This document shows, in pieces, positions 20,003 through 28,201 of a DNA stretch of 64,000 bases (position 1 is its first letter; each line of letters starts with the position of its first letter). Source of the stretch: Candidatus Woesearchaeota archaeon (lineage in GTDB: Archaea > Nanobdellota > Nanobdellia > Woesearchaeales > JABGUJ01). Position numbers and translations under genes: made by a program. The stretch is from assembly GCA_018646625.1 (NCBI GenBank), contig JABGUJ010000001.1, forward strand, positions 379,534 through 443,533, in the 5' to 3' direction. Under the pieces are notes generated by a model that searched no databases, had not been told where the DNA came from, and saw only the letters and a program-made list of their open reading frames with translations.

Positions 20003-20317
20003 ATGGTCGATGTATGGGGTTGGGACTGGTCTGTGTACGAAGAACAGCTTCAGAAAATGCACTTCAAAGAGTATCAACTAGCTCCGCATGAATTAGATGG
20101 CCTTAGACAAATTAAAGAGATATATCGAAGTGAAAGTGCAAAGAACAAAGCGACGATGATCGATCACCTAAAGTATCTAGAATCTCTGCACTCTAAGATA
20201 TCAAAAATCCTAAACGTTCAAAGACAGCACGGGGTGTCTTGTGACGAGTTAGACATTAAACAAAGAAAAATAAAAGGACTGATATCTACAATAACTGTTT
20301 GTCTGAAGGGCGCATAA
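20003..20317 (+). CDS. Hypothetical 104-aa helical protein
   Basis: The start at 20003 is set by a strong GGAGGTG 6 bases upstream; the longer frame from 19949 would lie inside the structured leader. The product begins with a Trp-rich segment (VDVWGWDW), then is mostly charged helix with a possible coiled coil at about 35-75, two isolated Cys and no membrane segment. It is probably cytoplasmic. I do not recognise the family. The long leader upstream suggests its translation is regulated. Confidence 0.6.
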   Translation: MVDVWGWDWSVYEEQLQKMHFKEYQLAPHELDGLRQIKEIYRSESAKNKATMIDHLKYLESLHSKISKILNVQRQHGVSCDELDIKQRKIKGLISTITVCLKGA

Positions 20318-20326
20318 TGAGTTAAC

Positions 20327-20336
20327 TTTAAATATA
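20327..20336 (+). promoter_or_regulatory. TATA box of mini zinc-protein gene
   Basis: TTTAAATATA is centred about 27 bases upstream of ATG 20359, consistent with a leaderless transcript for this short gene. Confidence 0.5.
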
Positions 20337-20358
20337 ATCCTCCCTCTTTCTTCACTCC

Positions 20359-20514
20359 ATGAAATGCGAGATTTGTAAGAATAAATTGGATGAGACATTC
20401 CTTAACAAGCCTATTGGCACATATGTAAAAGATGAAAAAGGAAAAAGGCATCTTGTGTGTTCTAACTGTCAAAAAGAGCTAAACTCAAAGGAAAAGATCC
20501 TAAAAGCTCTCTAA
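20359..20514 (+). CDS. 51-aa zinc-ribbon mini-protein
   Basis: The frame begins ATG AAA TGC and encodes 51 residues with CEIC at residues 3-6 and CSNC at 34-37, a treble-clef or ribbon spacing expected to bind one zinc. Between them is a GTYVKDEKGKRH beta-hairpin-like segment; the tail is helical and Lys-rich. A TATA box 27 bases upstream and the paired CxxC motifs support it as a real gene despite its size. It is probably a small nucleic-acid- or protein-binding factor; the function is not known to me. Confidence 0.75.
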   Translation: MKCEICKNKLDETFLNKPIGTYVKDEKGKRHLVCSNCQKELNSKEKILKAL

Positions 20515-20537
20515 AGTTCAGATTTTATTCTAGTTAC

Positions 20538-20551
20538 TTTTTTAAATAAAC
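20538..20551 (+). promoter_or_regulatory. TATA box of tRNA-Thr
   Basis: TTTTTTTAAATAAA is centred about 27 bases upstream of the first tRNA base. No other TATA box precedes the radical SAM gene, so this promoter probably also drives that mRNA. Confidence 0.65.
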
Positions 20552-20571
20552 TCATTCCCCATTCTAATTAT

Positions 20572-20644
20572 GCCTCTGTGGCTTAGTGGCTATAGCGGCC
20601 GCCTCGTAAGCGGCAGGTCGGGAGTTCAACTCTCCCCAGAGGCT
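20572..20644 (+). tRNA. tRNA-Thr (anticodon CGT)
   Basis: The cloverleaf is complete. The acceptor GCCTCTG pairs with CAGAGGC, and the D-arm has GTGG in its loop. The anticodon stem GCCGC/GCGGC flanks loop CTCGTAA with anticodon CGT (reads ACG, Thr). The T-arm is GGGAG/CTCCC with TTCAACT. The discriminator base is T, usual for tRNA-Thr of archaea. There is no intron and no encoded CCA. It is followed directly by TTTT and then the ATG of the radical SAM gene at 20649. Confidence 0.97.
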
Positions 20645-20648
20645 TTTT

Positions 20649-21656
20649 ATGAAAAACGACGAATTAATAGTACAGGCAAAGAAAGTATATGCAGAAAACT
20701 TTCCGTTGGAAACTTGCTTCGAGCGAGCTATTTTCTTTAGTTGGCACTGCGACATAAGGGATTGCGCATACTGTTTTATGAGCACCCAGAAAGTTGATGA
20801 CGCCAAACCAAAAGCAGTACGATCGGCTGAATCTCTATTAGCAGAACTACTAATTTGCGGAAAACTTGGTTGGGATGTTGGGTTCATTTCCGGGGGGATA
20901 GGTGCATTTGGAAAAGGTGCATTCACCGATCTATTAAAGAAAATGCACGAACTATCCGGAGAAAAGTTCTGGTTGAACATTGGCGCATTAGATAAAGAAA
21001 CTTTGAAAGAATATGCGCCATATGCTAAAGGCGTTGTTGGGAGTATAGAAACCGTTAACTCAAAACTACATAACAAAGTTTGTCCATCAAAACCAATTGA
21101 ACCTTATCTTGAAATGTTTAAAGAAGCAGAAAAACTAGGGTTAGAACGGGCAATAACAATCATACTAGGTCTTGGAGAATCTGAAGAAGACTTTGATGCT
21201 TTCAAAGAGATGATTAACACCTACAAAATTTCAAAAGTGCATCTTTACGGTTTAAACCCTCAAAAAGGAACAATCTTTGAGACGTCCAAACCACCAACCG
21301 AAGAATATCAAGCATGGTGGATTGCAAAAGCAAGAACGACATTTCCTAAATTAGACATACAATGTGGCATTTGGGAAGATCGAGTAGACAGAATTTCAAC
21401 ACTTCTTGATGCTGGCGCAAACTCAATAAGTAAATTCCCTGCCCTAAAACGGTTTGGAACCGACTTTGCAAAAGAAATAGAGAAACAGGCAGAAAAAGCA
21501 CAACGTAAATTTAATGGAACCATAACAATACTACCAGGAATAGACTGGGATGCCGAAATAAACAACTTACCTTTCGAAGACACATTCAAACTAAAGATCA
21601 AAGATAAACTCGACAAATACCTTTCTAGAATGAAGAAAAACCAAAACAAAGAATAG
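20649..21656 (+). CDS. Radical SAM protein, BioB-like, with CX4CX2C cluster motif
   Basis: The 335-residue protein is a TIM-barrel radical SAM enzyme. The cluster ligands are C34, C39 and C42, giving CX4CX2C instead of the usual CX3CX2C; the residue after the last Cys is Phe. SGGIGAFG (about 83-90) matches the SAM-binding GGE-like segment, and a late SISKFPALKRFGTDFAKE segment resembles the BATS domain of biotin-synthase-like enzymes. The start codon lies 4 bases after tRNA-Thr. With no TATA box of its own in position, the mRNA is likely released from a tRNA precursor. The substrate is unknown. Confidence 0.85.
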   Translation: MKNDELIVQAKKVYAENFPLETCFERAIFFSWHCDIRDCAYCFMSTQKVDDAKPKAVRSAESLLAELLICGKLGWDVGFISGGIGAFGKGAFTDLLKKMHELSGEKFWLNIGALDKETLKEYAPYAKGVVGSIETVNSKLHNKVCPSKPIEPYLEMFKEAEKLGLERAITIILGLGESEEDFDAFKEMINTYKISKVHLYGLNPQKGTIFETSKPPTEEYQAWWIAKARTTFPKLDIQCGIWEDRVDRISTLLDAGANSISKFPALKRFGTDFAKEIEKQAEKAQRKFNGTITILPGIDWDAEINNLPFEDTFKLKIKDKLDKYLSRMKKNQNKE

Positions 21657-21690
21657 TTTTATAAAATAAATTCAACACATTCTATACAAC

Positions 21691-22593
21691 ATGTTAAAAA
21701 GAGGTGTACTTGCCGTATTAGTCATACTTGTTCTTCCACTATTCGTTTTTGCAGAGGGAACTTGCGTAGAAACAGATTATGGGCCTAACTTCTATAGATT
21801 GGGTACAACAGGTTTTAGAATATCTGGTCAAGGCACACTTACTGGTGCATTTACTGATGTCTGCTCGGGAGAAATGTTATCGGAATATTATTGTGAAAAA
21901 AACGAGATTGAAATTATAACCTACACTTGCGATGATGGGTGTAAAGATGGTGCATGTATTCAAAAAGCAATGGGTGAAGCCACCTTAGAAGAGGCGACAG
22001 CCGCTGGACAACATATGGGGAAAATAACCACGCCTGAAGATGTACAACCAGAACCTGTACCTGCACCCACTCCAATTCCCCCTCCAAAGAAAGAAGAACC
22101 TATGGGAAAAATCAATCTCACACAATCACAAATAGAAACTCTTGCCAGAATAATTGAAAACGTATTTGACGAAAGCTTCATCGAAGTTTTAGAGGCATTA
22201 ACCAACGCCAACAAAGCAGGAATGATTGAAAACATAATCGAATTCTACAAAGATAAACCCGAAGCAAAAATATTTCTCATACAACTACAGGCAGAAGCGC
22301 CTAAACTGTATGTAACTCTAACAAAACTAAAAGTAGATATTACTTTAGATGAACCGACACACACAGATGTTATTGATTTTTCATCTGAAGACAAAACCGA
22401 AGTAGTAAACAACTCGTATGCGTATTTAGATTTTTCTGAATTGGGCGAATCGGATTCCGATATGAAACAAGCCACCCGAGCAGGTCTCGGAGCGCTGGTC
22501 GTTATTATCGTTGCGCTTCTTATGGTATTTTCTGTGTTCAAGAAAAGAGTGATGATTTTCTTAAGATTAGACTATCCAGATTATCTTAAATGA
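21691..22593 (+). CDS. Exported Cys-rich protein with C-terminal membrane anchor
   Basis: The 300-residue protein has a signal peptide (about 1-22) and a Cys-rich N-terminal domain (about 25-90) with a CDDGCKDGAC ending seen in many DPANN exoproteins. A Pro-rich linker (about 115-135) and a helical domain (about 140-215) follow, with a single transmembrane helix near 270-290 and a short basic cytoplasmic tail. A TATA box TTTTATAAAATA centred 28 bases upstream of the ATG supports the start and a leaderless mRNA. The function is unknown; the topology suggests a surface-anchored protein. It converges on the ABC permease genes. Confidence 0.8.
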   Translation: MLKRGVLAVLVILVLPLFVFAEGTCVETDYGPNFYRLGTTGFRISGQGTLTGAFTDVCSGEMLSEYYCEKNEIEIITYTCDDGCKDGACIQKAMGEATLEEATAAGQHMGKITTPEDVQPEPVPAPTPIPPPKKEEPMGKINLTQSQIETLARIIENVFDESFIEVLEALTNANKAGMIENIIEFYKDKPEAKIFLIQLQAEAPKLYVTLTKLKVDITLDEPTHTDVIDFSSEDKTEVVNNSYAYLDFSELGESDSDMKQATRAGLGALVVIIVALLMVFSVFKKRVMIFLRLDYPDYLK

Positions 22594-22595
22594 AA

Positions 22596-23780
22596 TTATT
22601 CATATCTTAATGCATCAACAGGTTTCAACCCGGCAGCTCTTATCGCGGGTAAAGTTCCCGAGACAATACCCACAACGAACGCAAACGCTAAAGCAAATAA
22701 AACAACTTGATAATCTATAGAAATACTCAACAATGAAAAACCAGCAAGGGCAGCAATAACTTCCACCATATAAGCAATAATACTACCAACAATCACGCCA
22801 ACAACTCCCCCGGCCAACCCCATGATTCCGGACTCGAGCAAGAAAAGAGTCATTATGTCCCCATTTCTTGCACCTATTGCTTTCATAACACCAATCTCCC
22901 TTGTTCTCTCTAAAACACTAGTATACATAGCATTCATAATACCTATTGCGCCTACTAAAAGAGAAATAAACGCGATGCCAACCAAAACCATTTGCACCGC
23001 ACCTAAAATTGAATTAATCTGCTCCAACAATTGTGCAGGCGTATATATATTAAACTCATCTTCGCCAAGTTTCCTTGTAAGGCGTTTTTCAATATTTTCT
23101 TGCGCAGTTTCAATATCTACGCCCGCCCTAACTTTGGCAACAATAACATTATACTCATCTTCTCTGTCAAACAAAACCTTGGCATCATCTAAAGGAATAT
23201 AGATTCTATCATCAATATTTATCCCGGTTTTCTCAAATATTCCTATGACTTTAAACTTCTGACCATCAACAATAATACTCGTTCCCAAATGAACGGCCTT
23301 ATCAAACTGATCATGTGCAATATCATATCCAATGATCGCATTACCTTTCTCTCCAATCTTAAATGCCCGACCTTCTTCAATCTCCAAATCCATATCGGAG
23401 AAACCTTTACTCTCTAATTCCGTATCGTATGCATTTATGAAAAGATACTCTTCTTCATTACCATACTCAACAGTCGCAAACTCTAATATTATTCGATCAA
23501 TATAGTCAATATAAGGGGACTTCTCTAAATAATCTGCAACACCTGCGGGCAACGACATGTCTCCTGCAGGAGGACCTCTTAAGTTAGGGGGCAACACTCT
23601 TAAAGAATCAGTACCCATTTTTTGAAACTGTTCTGTGATTGCATTTTCCATTCCTTGACTTATAGAAATAAGGGCAACGATTGCTGTAACACCAATAATT
23701 ATACCTAATACTGTGAGCCAACTTCTAAGCTGACGATTCTTAAAACTCTTCAGTATCAGATTAAGATATTCCTTTATCAT
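22596..23780 (-). CDS. ABC transporter permease, MacB/FtsX type (copy 2)
   Basis: The 394-residue protein has the MacB fold: one N-terminal transmembrane helix (about 18-40), a large extracellular MacB-PCD domain (about 45-240), then three C-terminal helices of the FtsX domain with the RTREIGVMKAIGA motif. It is a tandem paralogue of the gene at 23780-24964, whose stop codon overlaps its ATG by one base (TGATG). Both permeases with the ATPase at 26242 would form a mechanotransmission-type ABC complex acting on extracellular substrates or lipoproteins. It ends 2 bases from the convergent gene at 21691. Confidence 0.93.
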   Translation of the reverse strand: MIKEYLNLILKSFKNRQLRSWLTVLGIIIGVTAIVALISISQGMENAITEQFQKMGTDSLRVLPPNLRGPPAGDMSLPAGVADYLEKSPYIDYIDRIILEFATVEYGNEEEYLFINAYDTELESKGFSDMDLEIEEGRAFKIGEKGNAIIGYDIAHDQFDKAVHLGTSIIVDGQKFKVIGIFEKTGINIDDRIYIPLDDAKVLFDREDEYNVIVAKVRAGVDIETAQENIEKRLTRKLGEDEFNIYTPAQLLEQINSILGAVQMVLVGIAFISLLVGAIGIMNAMYTSVLERTREIGVMKAIGARNGDIMTLFLLESGIMGLAGGVVGVIVGSIIAYMVEVIAALAGFSLLSISIDYQVVLFALAFAFVVGIVSGTLPAIRAAGLKPVDALRYE

Positions 23781-24964
23781 CAGTCATACCTCAATGCATC
23801 TATTGGTTTTAACTTAGAAGCCTGCCTTGCAGGCATAGCGCCAGATAATATACCCACTATTATTGAAAACAATATTCCTAGAATTATAATGCCAAAACTC
23901 ACCTTAACTTTTAATATGCTAAATCCGCCAGCAGCCGCAGCAACACCGACGCCCTTACTTATCAAAGTGCCCAGTGCCGCACCTATCGTACCACCTACTA
24001 ATCCAATAACTCCAGACTCGAAAACGAACATCAACATTATATCTAAATTTGTTGCACCAATAGATTTCATTACACCAATCTCGTTAGTTCTTTCCAATAC
24101 ATTGGTGTACATAGAATTCATTATACCTAGTCCGCCAACCAAAAGAGATATGGCTGCTATACCCACCAACACAACTTGAATTATATCCAATATGCTTCCT
24201 AATTGATTGAGAATCTGTTCAGGTGTTTGAACTTCGAAGCTCTCTTCATCTCTTACCTTCTCTAATGTTCTTTGAATTTTCTGTGCAACTCTATCCATCT
24301 CTGCAGGATTTTTAATCACAACTTCAATCATAGTCACCGCATCAGGAGTCCCCGCTAATTCTCTCGCGGTTTCAATTGGCACAAGAATCATATTATCGTC
24401 GTCAGAATTACCTATTTCATCCATAATGCCAATAACTTTAAACTTTTTATCATTTATTTTGAGATTGGTATTTACTCGAACATCCTTCTCAAACATATCA
24501 TCAGACACCCTTATCCCTATTAGAGTAGAAGACTTTTCTCCTTCTGCTAAAAAACGACCTTCCTTCAAACTTAAGTCAAGATCGCCCCATCTCCTGTCCA
24601 TATCATCCGAAGGAACCCCAGAAATTCTTGCATTCAATGATTCTCGACCAAACTTAACAGGAACTGCAGCAATCAAATAAGGCGTAACCCATTCTAAATC
24701 AGGCAACTTCTCTAGTTTATCAACATCCTTTTGCGTTAGTCCGCTTCTAGCAGTAGGATCTCCTCCGCCAGCAGCACTAATAAAAATCCGATTAGAACCT
24801 ATCTTTTCAAATTGCTCTTCTATAGAATTTTCTAAACCTTGAGAAACAGTGATGAGCGCCACAATGGACGCAATACCAATCACTATGCCTAAAACGGTAA
24901 GCCAACTTCTAAGTTGACGGTTCCTAAGGTTCTTTAACGCAAAGCGAAGATAATCTAAGAGCAT
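23780..24964 (-). CDS. ABC transporter permease, MacB/FtsX type (copy 1)
   Basis: It has 394 residues, the same length and layout as its downstream neighbour: N-terminal helix, extracellular MacB-PCD domain, and FtsX domain with ERTNEIGVMKSIGA and three transmembrane helices. N-terminal sequences of the two copies (RNRQLRSWLTVLGI) are nearly identical while the extracellular domains differ. This is what expected of a heterodimer whose membrane interface is constrained. The gene is 12 bases downstream of the CARDB-type exoprotein gene in the padR operon. Confidence 0.93.
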   Translation of the reverse strand: MLLDYLRFALKNLRNRQLRSWLTVLGIVIGIASIVALITVSQGLENSIEEQFEKIGSNRIFISAAGGGDPTARSGLTQKDVDKLEKLPDLEWVTPYLIAAVPVKFGRESLNARISGVPSDDMDRRWGDLDLSLKEGRFLAEGEKSSTLIGIRVSDDMFEKDVRVNTNLKINDKKFKVIGIMDEIGNSDDDNMILVPIETARELAGTPDAVTMIEVVIKNPAEMDRVAQKIQRTLEKVRDEESFEVQTPEQILNQLGSILDIIQVVLVGIAAISLLVGGLGIMNSMYTNVLERTNEIGVMKSIGATNLDIMLMFVFESGVIGLVGGTIGAALGTLISKGVGVAAAAGGFSILKVKVSFGIIILGILFSIIVGILSGAMPARQASKLKPIDALRYD

Positions 24965-24976
24965 CTTTTCTCCAAA

Positions 24977-26245
24977 TTATTTCTTTTTGCCTGCTGATTT
25001 TCGTCTTCTGTAGAGAAGATATCCGCCTATAGCAACAACAATCAAAACTACAAAGATCCAAACATTGGAATTACCGTTGCTGATTAATCCATATTCTTTT
25101 GCTTTACTAGTTGAATAAAGATTTAATGGCAAGCTAACATCTTCTTCATAATCTTTATTGTAGCTATCTTTGAAAGTTGTTTTAAACTTCAAATCCAAAG
25201 ATTCCCCTACATCCTCGCCAACATATAAGTTAAACTCAGTAGTTTCGAAATCATCACTCTCTAAATTACCCAAATATACTTTGTTTGTTGAGATAACTTC
25301 ATATTCTGTTGAAGGAAGAATTTCTAATGTTACATAGTTTATGTCGCTAGGACCAACATTAGACATACTCAAGATTACTTCTCCATTCTGTCCAGCCACA
25401 AATACTTCACTCTCTTCCAAGTTCAATATATACTCGGGAGATCTATCAACAACCAACGACACATGAGATTCATAAGTTTTTGATTCCGATGATCCTACTT
25501 CATAGTATGTAGCTTCAACAGGAATATCGTATACTTTTGATTCTGCATCAGGACCAACTATTAACTTAAAAAGAACATTTTCTGTTTCTCCACCATTTAA
25601 TCGACTGATAACTTTTTCATTAGATGAACCAATAATAGATACGGGTAACTCATCTGTCTCCATCGAGATAACAACATCTTGCAATATTTGATTTCCTGTC
25701 GCACCAAATGCTAAATTTATCTCCATTTCTTGACCAGGGCTAACTCTGGAAGGTGTAGAAGTGATACTTTCAAGCATTAAAATTCCTGACTTTGCTTTAA
25801 CATTAATATCGAAAGGATCAACTCTCTGATACTTTGTACCATCTATCAAATATTCCAATTCTATATCATAAGTTGCTTCTGATGCATCAGGATCAACTAA
25901 AAGGTTAAAACTCAAACTTACAGAATCTTCACCTTTTTGTCTTGCTGCAATTTCGTTTATAACTCTTTTTCCAGATTCGCCAGTTGCTAATGCGAAAGGA
26001 AAATCAGGATTTAAAACGACTTCGACATTAGTCGCACCCTGTACCCCTGTATTTTGTATGTTAAAGTTAAGTTCAACCGACTGACCTGCCCACGCAGGCA
26101 AAGGATCTTGATTAATCAAAGAAAAATCTAATGATGCATAATTATACTTTACAACATTTCCGAAACCAGAAAGCTGCGCAAAAGCAAAAGGCATACACGC
26201 CAACATCAAAATAAACAACGTAACTATTTTTTTCATTTCCATCAA
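24977..26245 (-). CDS. Exported COG1361/CARDB-type protein with C-terminal anchor
   Basis: The 422-residue protein has a signal peptide (about 1-24) and three beta-sandwich repeats with NPDFPF, GPDAES and GPSDINYV turns typical of CARDB/NEW3 domains in archaeal S-layer-like proteins. A transmembrane helix lies near 395-413, followed by a basic RRRKS tail. It overlaps the upstream ATPase gene by four bases (ATGA) and precedes two FtsX-type permeases. In this position it is probably the extracellular partner of the ABC complex, much as MacA partners MacB in bacteria; that parallel is inference. Confidence 0.87.
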   Translation of the reverse strand: MMEMKKIVTLFILMLACMPFAFAQLSGFGNVVKYNYASLDFSLINQDPLPAWAGQSVELNFNIQNTGVQGATNVEVVLNPDFPFALATGESGKRVINEIAARQKGEDSVSLSFNLLVDPDASEATYDIELEYLIDGTKYQRVDPFDINVKAKSGILMLESITSTPSRVSPGQEMEINLAFGATGNQILQDVVISMETDELPVSIIGSSNEKVISRLNGGETENVLFKLIVGPDAESKVYDIPVEATYYEVGSSESKTYESHVSLVVDRSPEYILNLEESEVFVAGQNGEVILSMSNVGPSDINYVTLEILPSTEYEVISTNKVYLGNLESDDFETTEFNLYVGEDVGESLDLKFKTTFKDSYNKDYEEDVSLPLNLYSTSKAKEYGLISNGNSNVWIFVVLIVVAIGGYLLYRRRKSAGKKK

Positions 26246-26943
26246 CCTCTTTTTTTTCTTTTTTGTTCTATCTTACCATCAATAAGATGTTCTATTCTGT
26301 CGGCGTGCTTTGCCAACTTATCATCATGAGTTACCATAATAATCGTTTTTCCCGTTTTGTGCAATTTTTTTAAGAAAAACATAACCATCTTCCCGGTTTT
26401 ACTATCTAAGTTACCAGTTGGTTCATCTGCGAGAATAACCTCCGGATCATTAGCTAAAGATCGCGCTATCGCAACTCTTTGTTGCTGTCCTCCAGATAAT
26501 TCTGAAGGTCTGTGATCGATCCGATCTCCTAACTCAACCATTGTCAGAAGTTCTTTTGCTCTTTTTTGTCTATCTTCCGCAGTCGTACCTTGAAAAACCA
26601 TGGGCAACATTACATTCTCCATCGCAGTTAACGTTGGAATCAAATTAAACTTCTGAAATACAAAACCAATCTTTCGTCCTCTTATCTGTGCCAGGTCTGA
26701 TTCTCCCATTAAAGAAATATCTTCGCCATCTAACAGGATTTTCCCTGTACTGGGAATATCTAAACAACCCACCATGTTAACTGCGGTGCTTTTACCCGAA
26801 CCACTCGGGCCTTTGATCGCAACAAATTCATGTTTTTTAACATCTAGACTTAATCCTCTTAAGGCCTCTACCTTTACATCGCCCATCTCATATATCTTCC
26901 AGACGTTCTCTAGTTTTATTATGGATTTTTGAGTTTTTTTCAT
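26242..26943 (-). CDS. ABC transporter ATP-binding protein, MacB/LolD type
   Basis: The 233-residue ATPase has Walker [10 protein letters not shown] at residues 45-53, signature LSGGQQQR near 146-153, Walker [10 protein letters not shown] near 168-176 and the H-loop in MVTHDDKL. These are the hallmarks of the MacB/LolD subfamily that pairs with FtsX-type permeases. It overlaps padR upstream and the CARDB-type exoprotein gene downstream by four bases each, so all five genes form one translationally coupled operon. Confidence 0.95.
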   Translation of the reverse strand: MKKTQKSIIKLENVWKIYEMGDVKVEALRGLSLDVKKHEFVAIKGPSGSGKSTAVNMVGCLDIPSTGKILLDGEDISLMGESDLAQIRGRKIGFVFQKFNLIPTLTAMENVMLPMVFQGTTAEDRQKRAKELLTMVELGDRIDHRPSELSGGQQQRVAIARSLANDPEVILADEPTGNLDSKTGKMVMFFLKKLHKTGKTIIMVTHDDKLAKHADRIEHLIDGKIEQKRKKRG

Positions 26944-27455
26944 TTTATTTTCTTTAACTCCTTATTAGCATCAGAAATAATTTTTTTGATCTTTTTTTCA
27001 TTACCTTTGATTTTGCCCCTTTTATATATATCAAATAGAATCTTCTTCATGTTCATTGCATCTTCTGTTGCGATTCCAAAAGGCAACTTCCTGTCTTTAA
27101 CATCATCTAAATACTGATCCGCAACATCCATATCTTTTTCAGACATACACATCCCATATACTTTAGCCAACACTCTGTGTTGTTTTTTCATCTTATCAAG
27201 AACTTCAGAACCTTGTTTTTCGATCTTACTTATTTCTCGCTTACCCGACGCAGTCAAAGAATACAGTTTCCCTCTGCCAACAGTTTTAACGCTGATCAGG
27301 CGCCGAGTCTTTAGTTTTTTCAAAGCAGGATACATAGAACCAGCACTGGGCTTCCATCCAGCTCTTGCTTCCATATCTTTCATCAAGCCATAACCTGAGT
27401 TAGAACCTAGCTTTAAGCTCTTTAGAATGACGTTTTCGAGTTTTAGTATCGGCAT
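26940..27455 (-). CDS. PadR-family transcriptional regulator
   Basis: This 171-residue protein has an N-terminal PadR winged helix (about 1-70), with GYGLMKDME as the first helices and GSMYPALKKLKTRRLI as recognition helix and wing. A helical C-terminal dimerisation region follows. It is the first gene of the ABC operon, so it probably represses its own operon and responds to a compound handled by the transporter. A TATA box at 27478-27485 lies about 27 bases upstream of the ATG, so the mRNA is leaderless, and a 28-bp dyad covers the start codon. Confidence 0.92.
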   Translation of the reverse strand: MPILKLENVILKSLKLGSNSGYGLMKDMEARAGWKPSAGSMYPALKKLKTRRLISVKTVGRGKLYSLTASGKREISKIEKQGSEVLDKMKKQHRVLAKVYGMCMSEKDMDVADQYLDDVKDRKLPFGIATEDAMNMKKILFDIYKRGKIKGNEKKIKKIISDANKELKKIK

Positions 27456-27474
27456 CGATATATCGGAGCCGATA
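27447..27474. promoter_or_regulatory. Dyad operator overlapping the padR start codon
   Basis: A 28-bp inverted repeat centred at 27460.5 has 12 of 14 base pairs matching: outer arms TATCGGC/GCCGATA and a perfect inner CGATATATCG. It begins a few bases from the TATA box and runs across the predicted transcription start and the first codons of padR. This is the position expected for an autorepressor that blocks polymerase. Binding by PadR is inference. Confidence 0.7.
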
Positions 27475-27477
27475 TCC

Positions 27478-27485
27478 CTATATAA
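27478..27485 (-). promoter_or_regulatory. TATA box of padR operon
   Basis: TTTATATA on the minus strand, centred about 27 bases from ATG 27455. It lies directly next to the dyad operator. Confidence 0.7.
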
Positions 27486-27575
27486 ATCTTATCTTTAATA
27501 TCTTGCATTTACGATGTTAATTCGGGCATAACATTATTGAAAAGATTTTTAAACTACCCTCATTCAAAGAAAGAT

Positions 27576-28196
27576 ATGGCTAAAGTAAAGAAACACAAAA
27601 AACCAACACACATTAGAACAAAGAAGAAAAGCATATGGAATCCTGCTTTGGTATTAACGCTCTTAATCACGCTTGTAATGATCACAAGCATAATTGGCTT
27701 TGTATATGAGCCCGAATCTTCCTTTATCACTGACATGAATCTAAGTTTTGAAGTTGGTGAAGACAGAAAAGTAATAATCGAAGACATGGACAACAATCCA
27801 AGATTTAGATTTCTACCATCTCAAGTATCTGATTTAGAAATTGATGCAGAGTCTGAAGCGATAATAAAAAGCACACCAATGATGTACGTCACATTTGATC
27901 CTCGATTAGGGGATAAAGAAGATCTTGAATTAGCCAGATTTGAATTATCTACAGAATTTTTAAAATACTTCAACAAATACATTTCCTCGGGAATTACTAC
28001 TGAAGATCCTATGTACTCATTACCTTTAATAACTTGCGAGAATGCAACACAATCAGTACCTGTTATATTTTTCTCTAAGGGGAACGAAACTTCAGTTTCA
28101 TCTGAATCAAATTGCGTAACTTTTAACGCAAAAAGTGGAACTGAATTTTTGCGAATCAAGGATAGATTATTATACTTGATGTTAGACATTATTTAA
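27576..28196 (+). CDS. Single-pass membrane protein, paralogue of next gene
   Basis: The 206-residue protein has a Lys-rich cytoplasmic N-terminus, one transmembrane helix (about 22-45) and an extracellular alpha/beta domain. That domain contains YVTFDP, a helix after it, and a late pair of Cys (TCENATQ and SNCVTF). ATG 27576 is 26 bases downstream of a TATA-like TTTTTAAA, which excludes an upstream in-frame start at 27537. The gene at 28202 has the same plan with weakly similar motifs (YISFDP, SCPNDE, LNCITI), so the two are diverged tandem duplicates. Function not known. Confidence 0.75.
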   Translation: MAKVKKHKKPTHIRTKKKSIWNPALVLTLLITLVMITSIIGFVYEPESSFITDMNLSFEVGEDRKVIIEDMDNNPRFRFLPSQVSDLEIDAESEAIIKSTPMMYVTFDPRLGDKEDLELARFELSTEFLKYFNKYISSGITTEDPMYSLPLITCENATQSVPVIFFSKGNETSVSSESNCVTFNAKSGTEFLRIKDRLLYLMLDII

Positions 28197-28201
28197 GAAA
28201 A

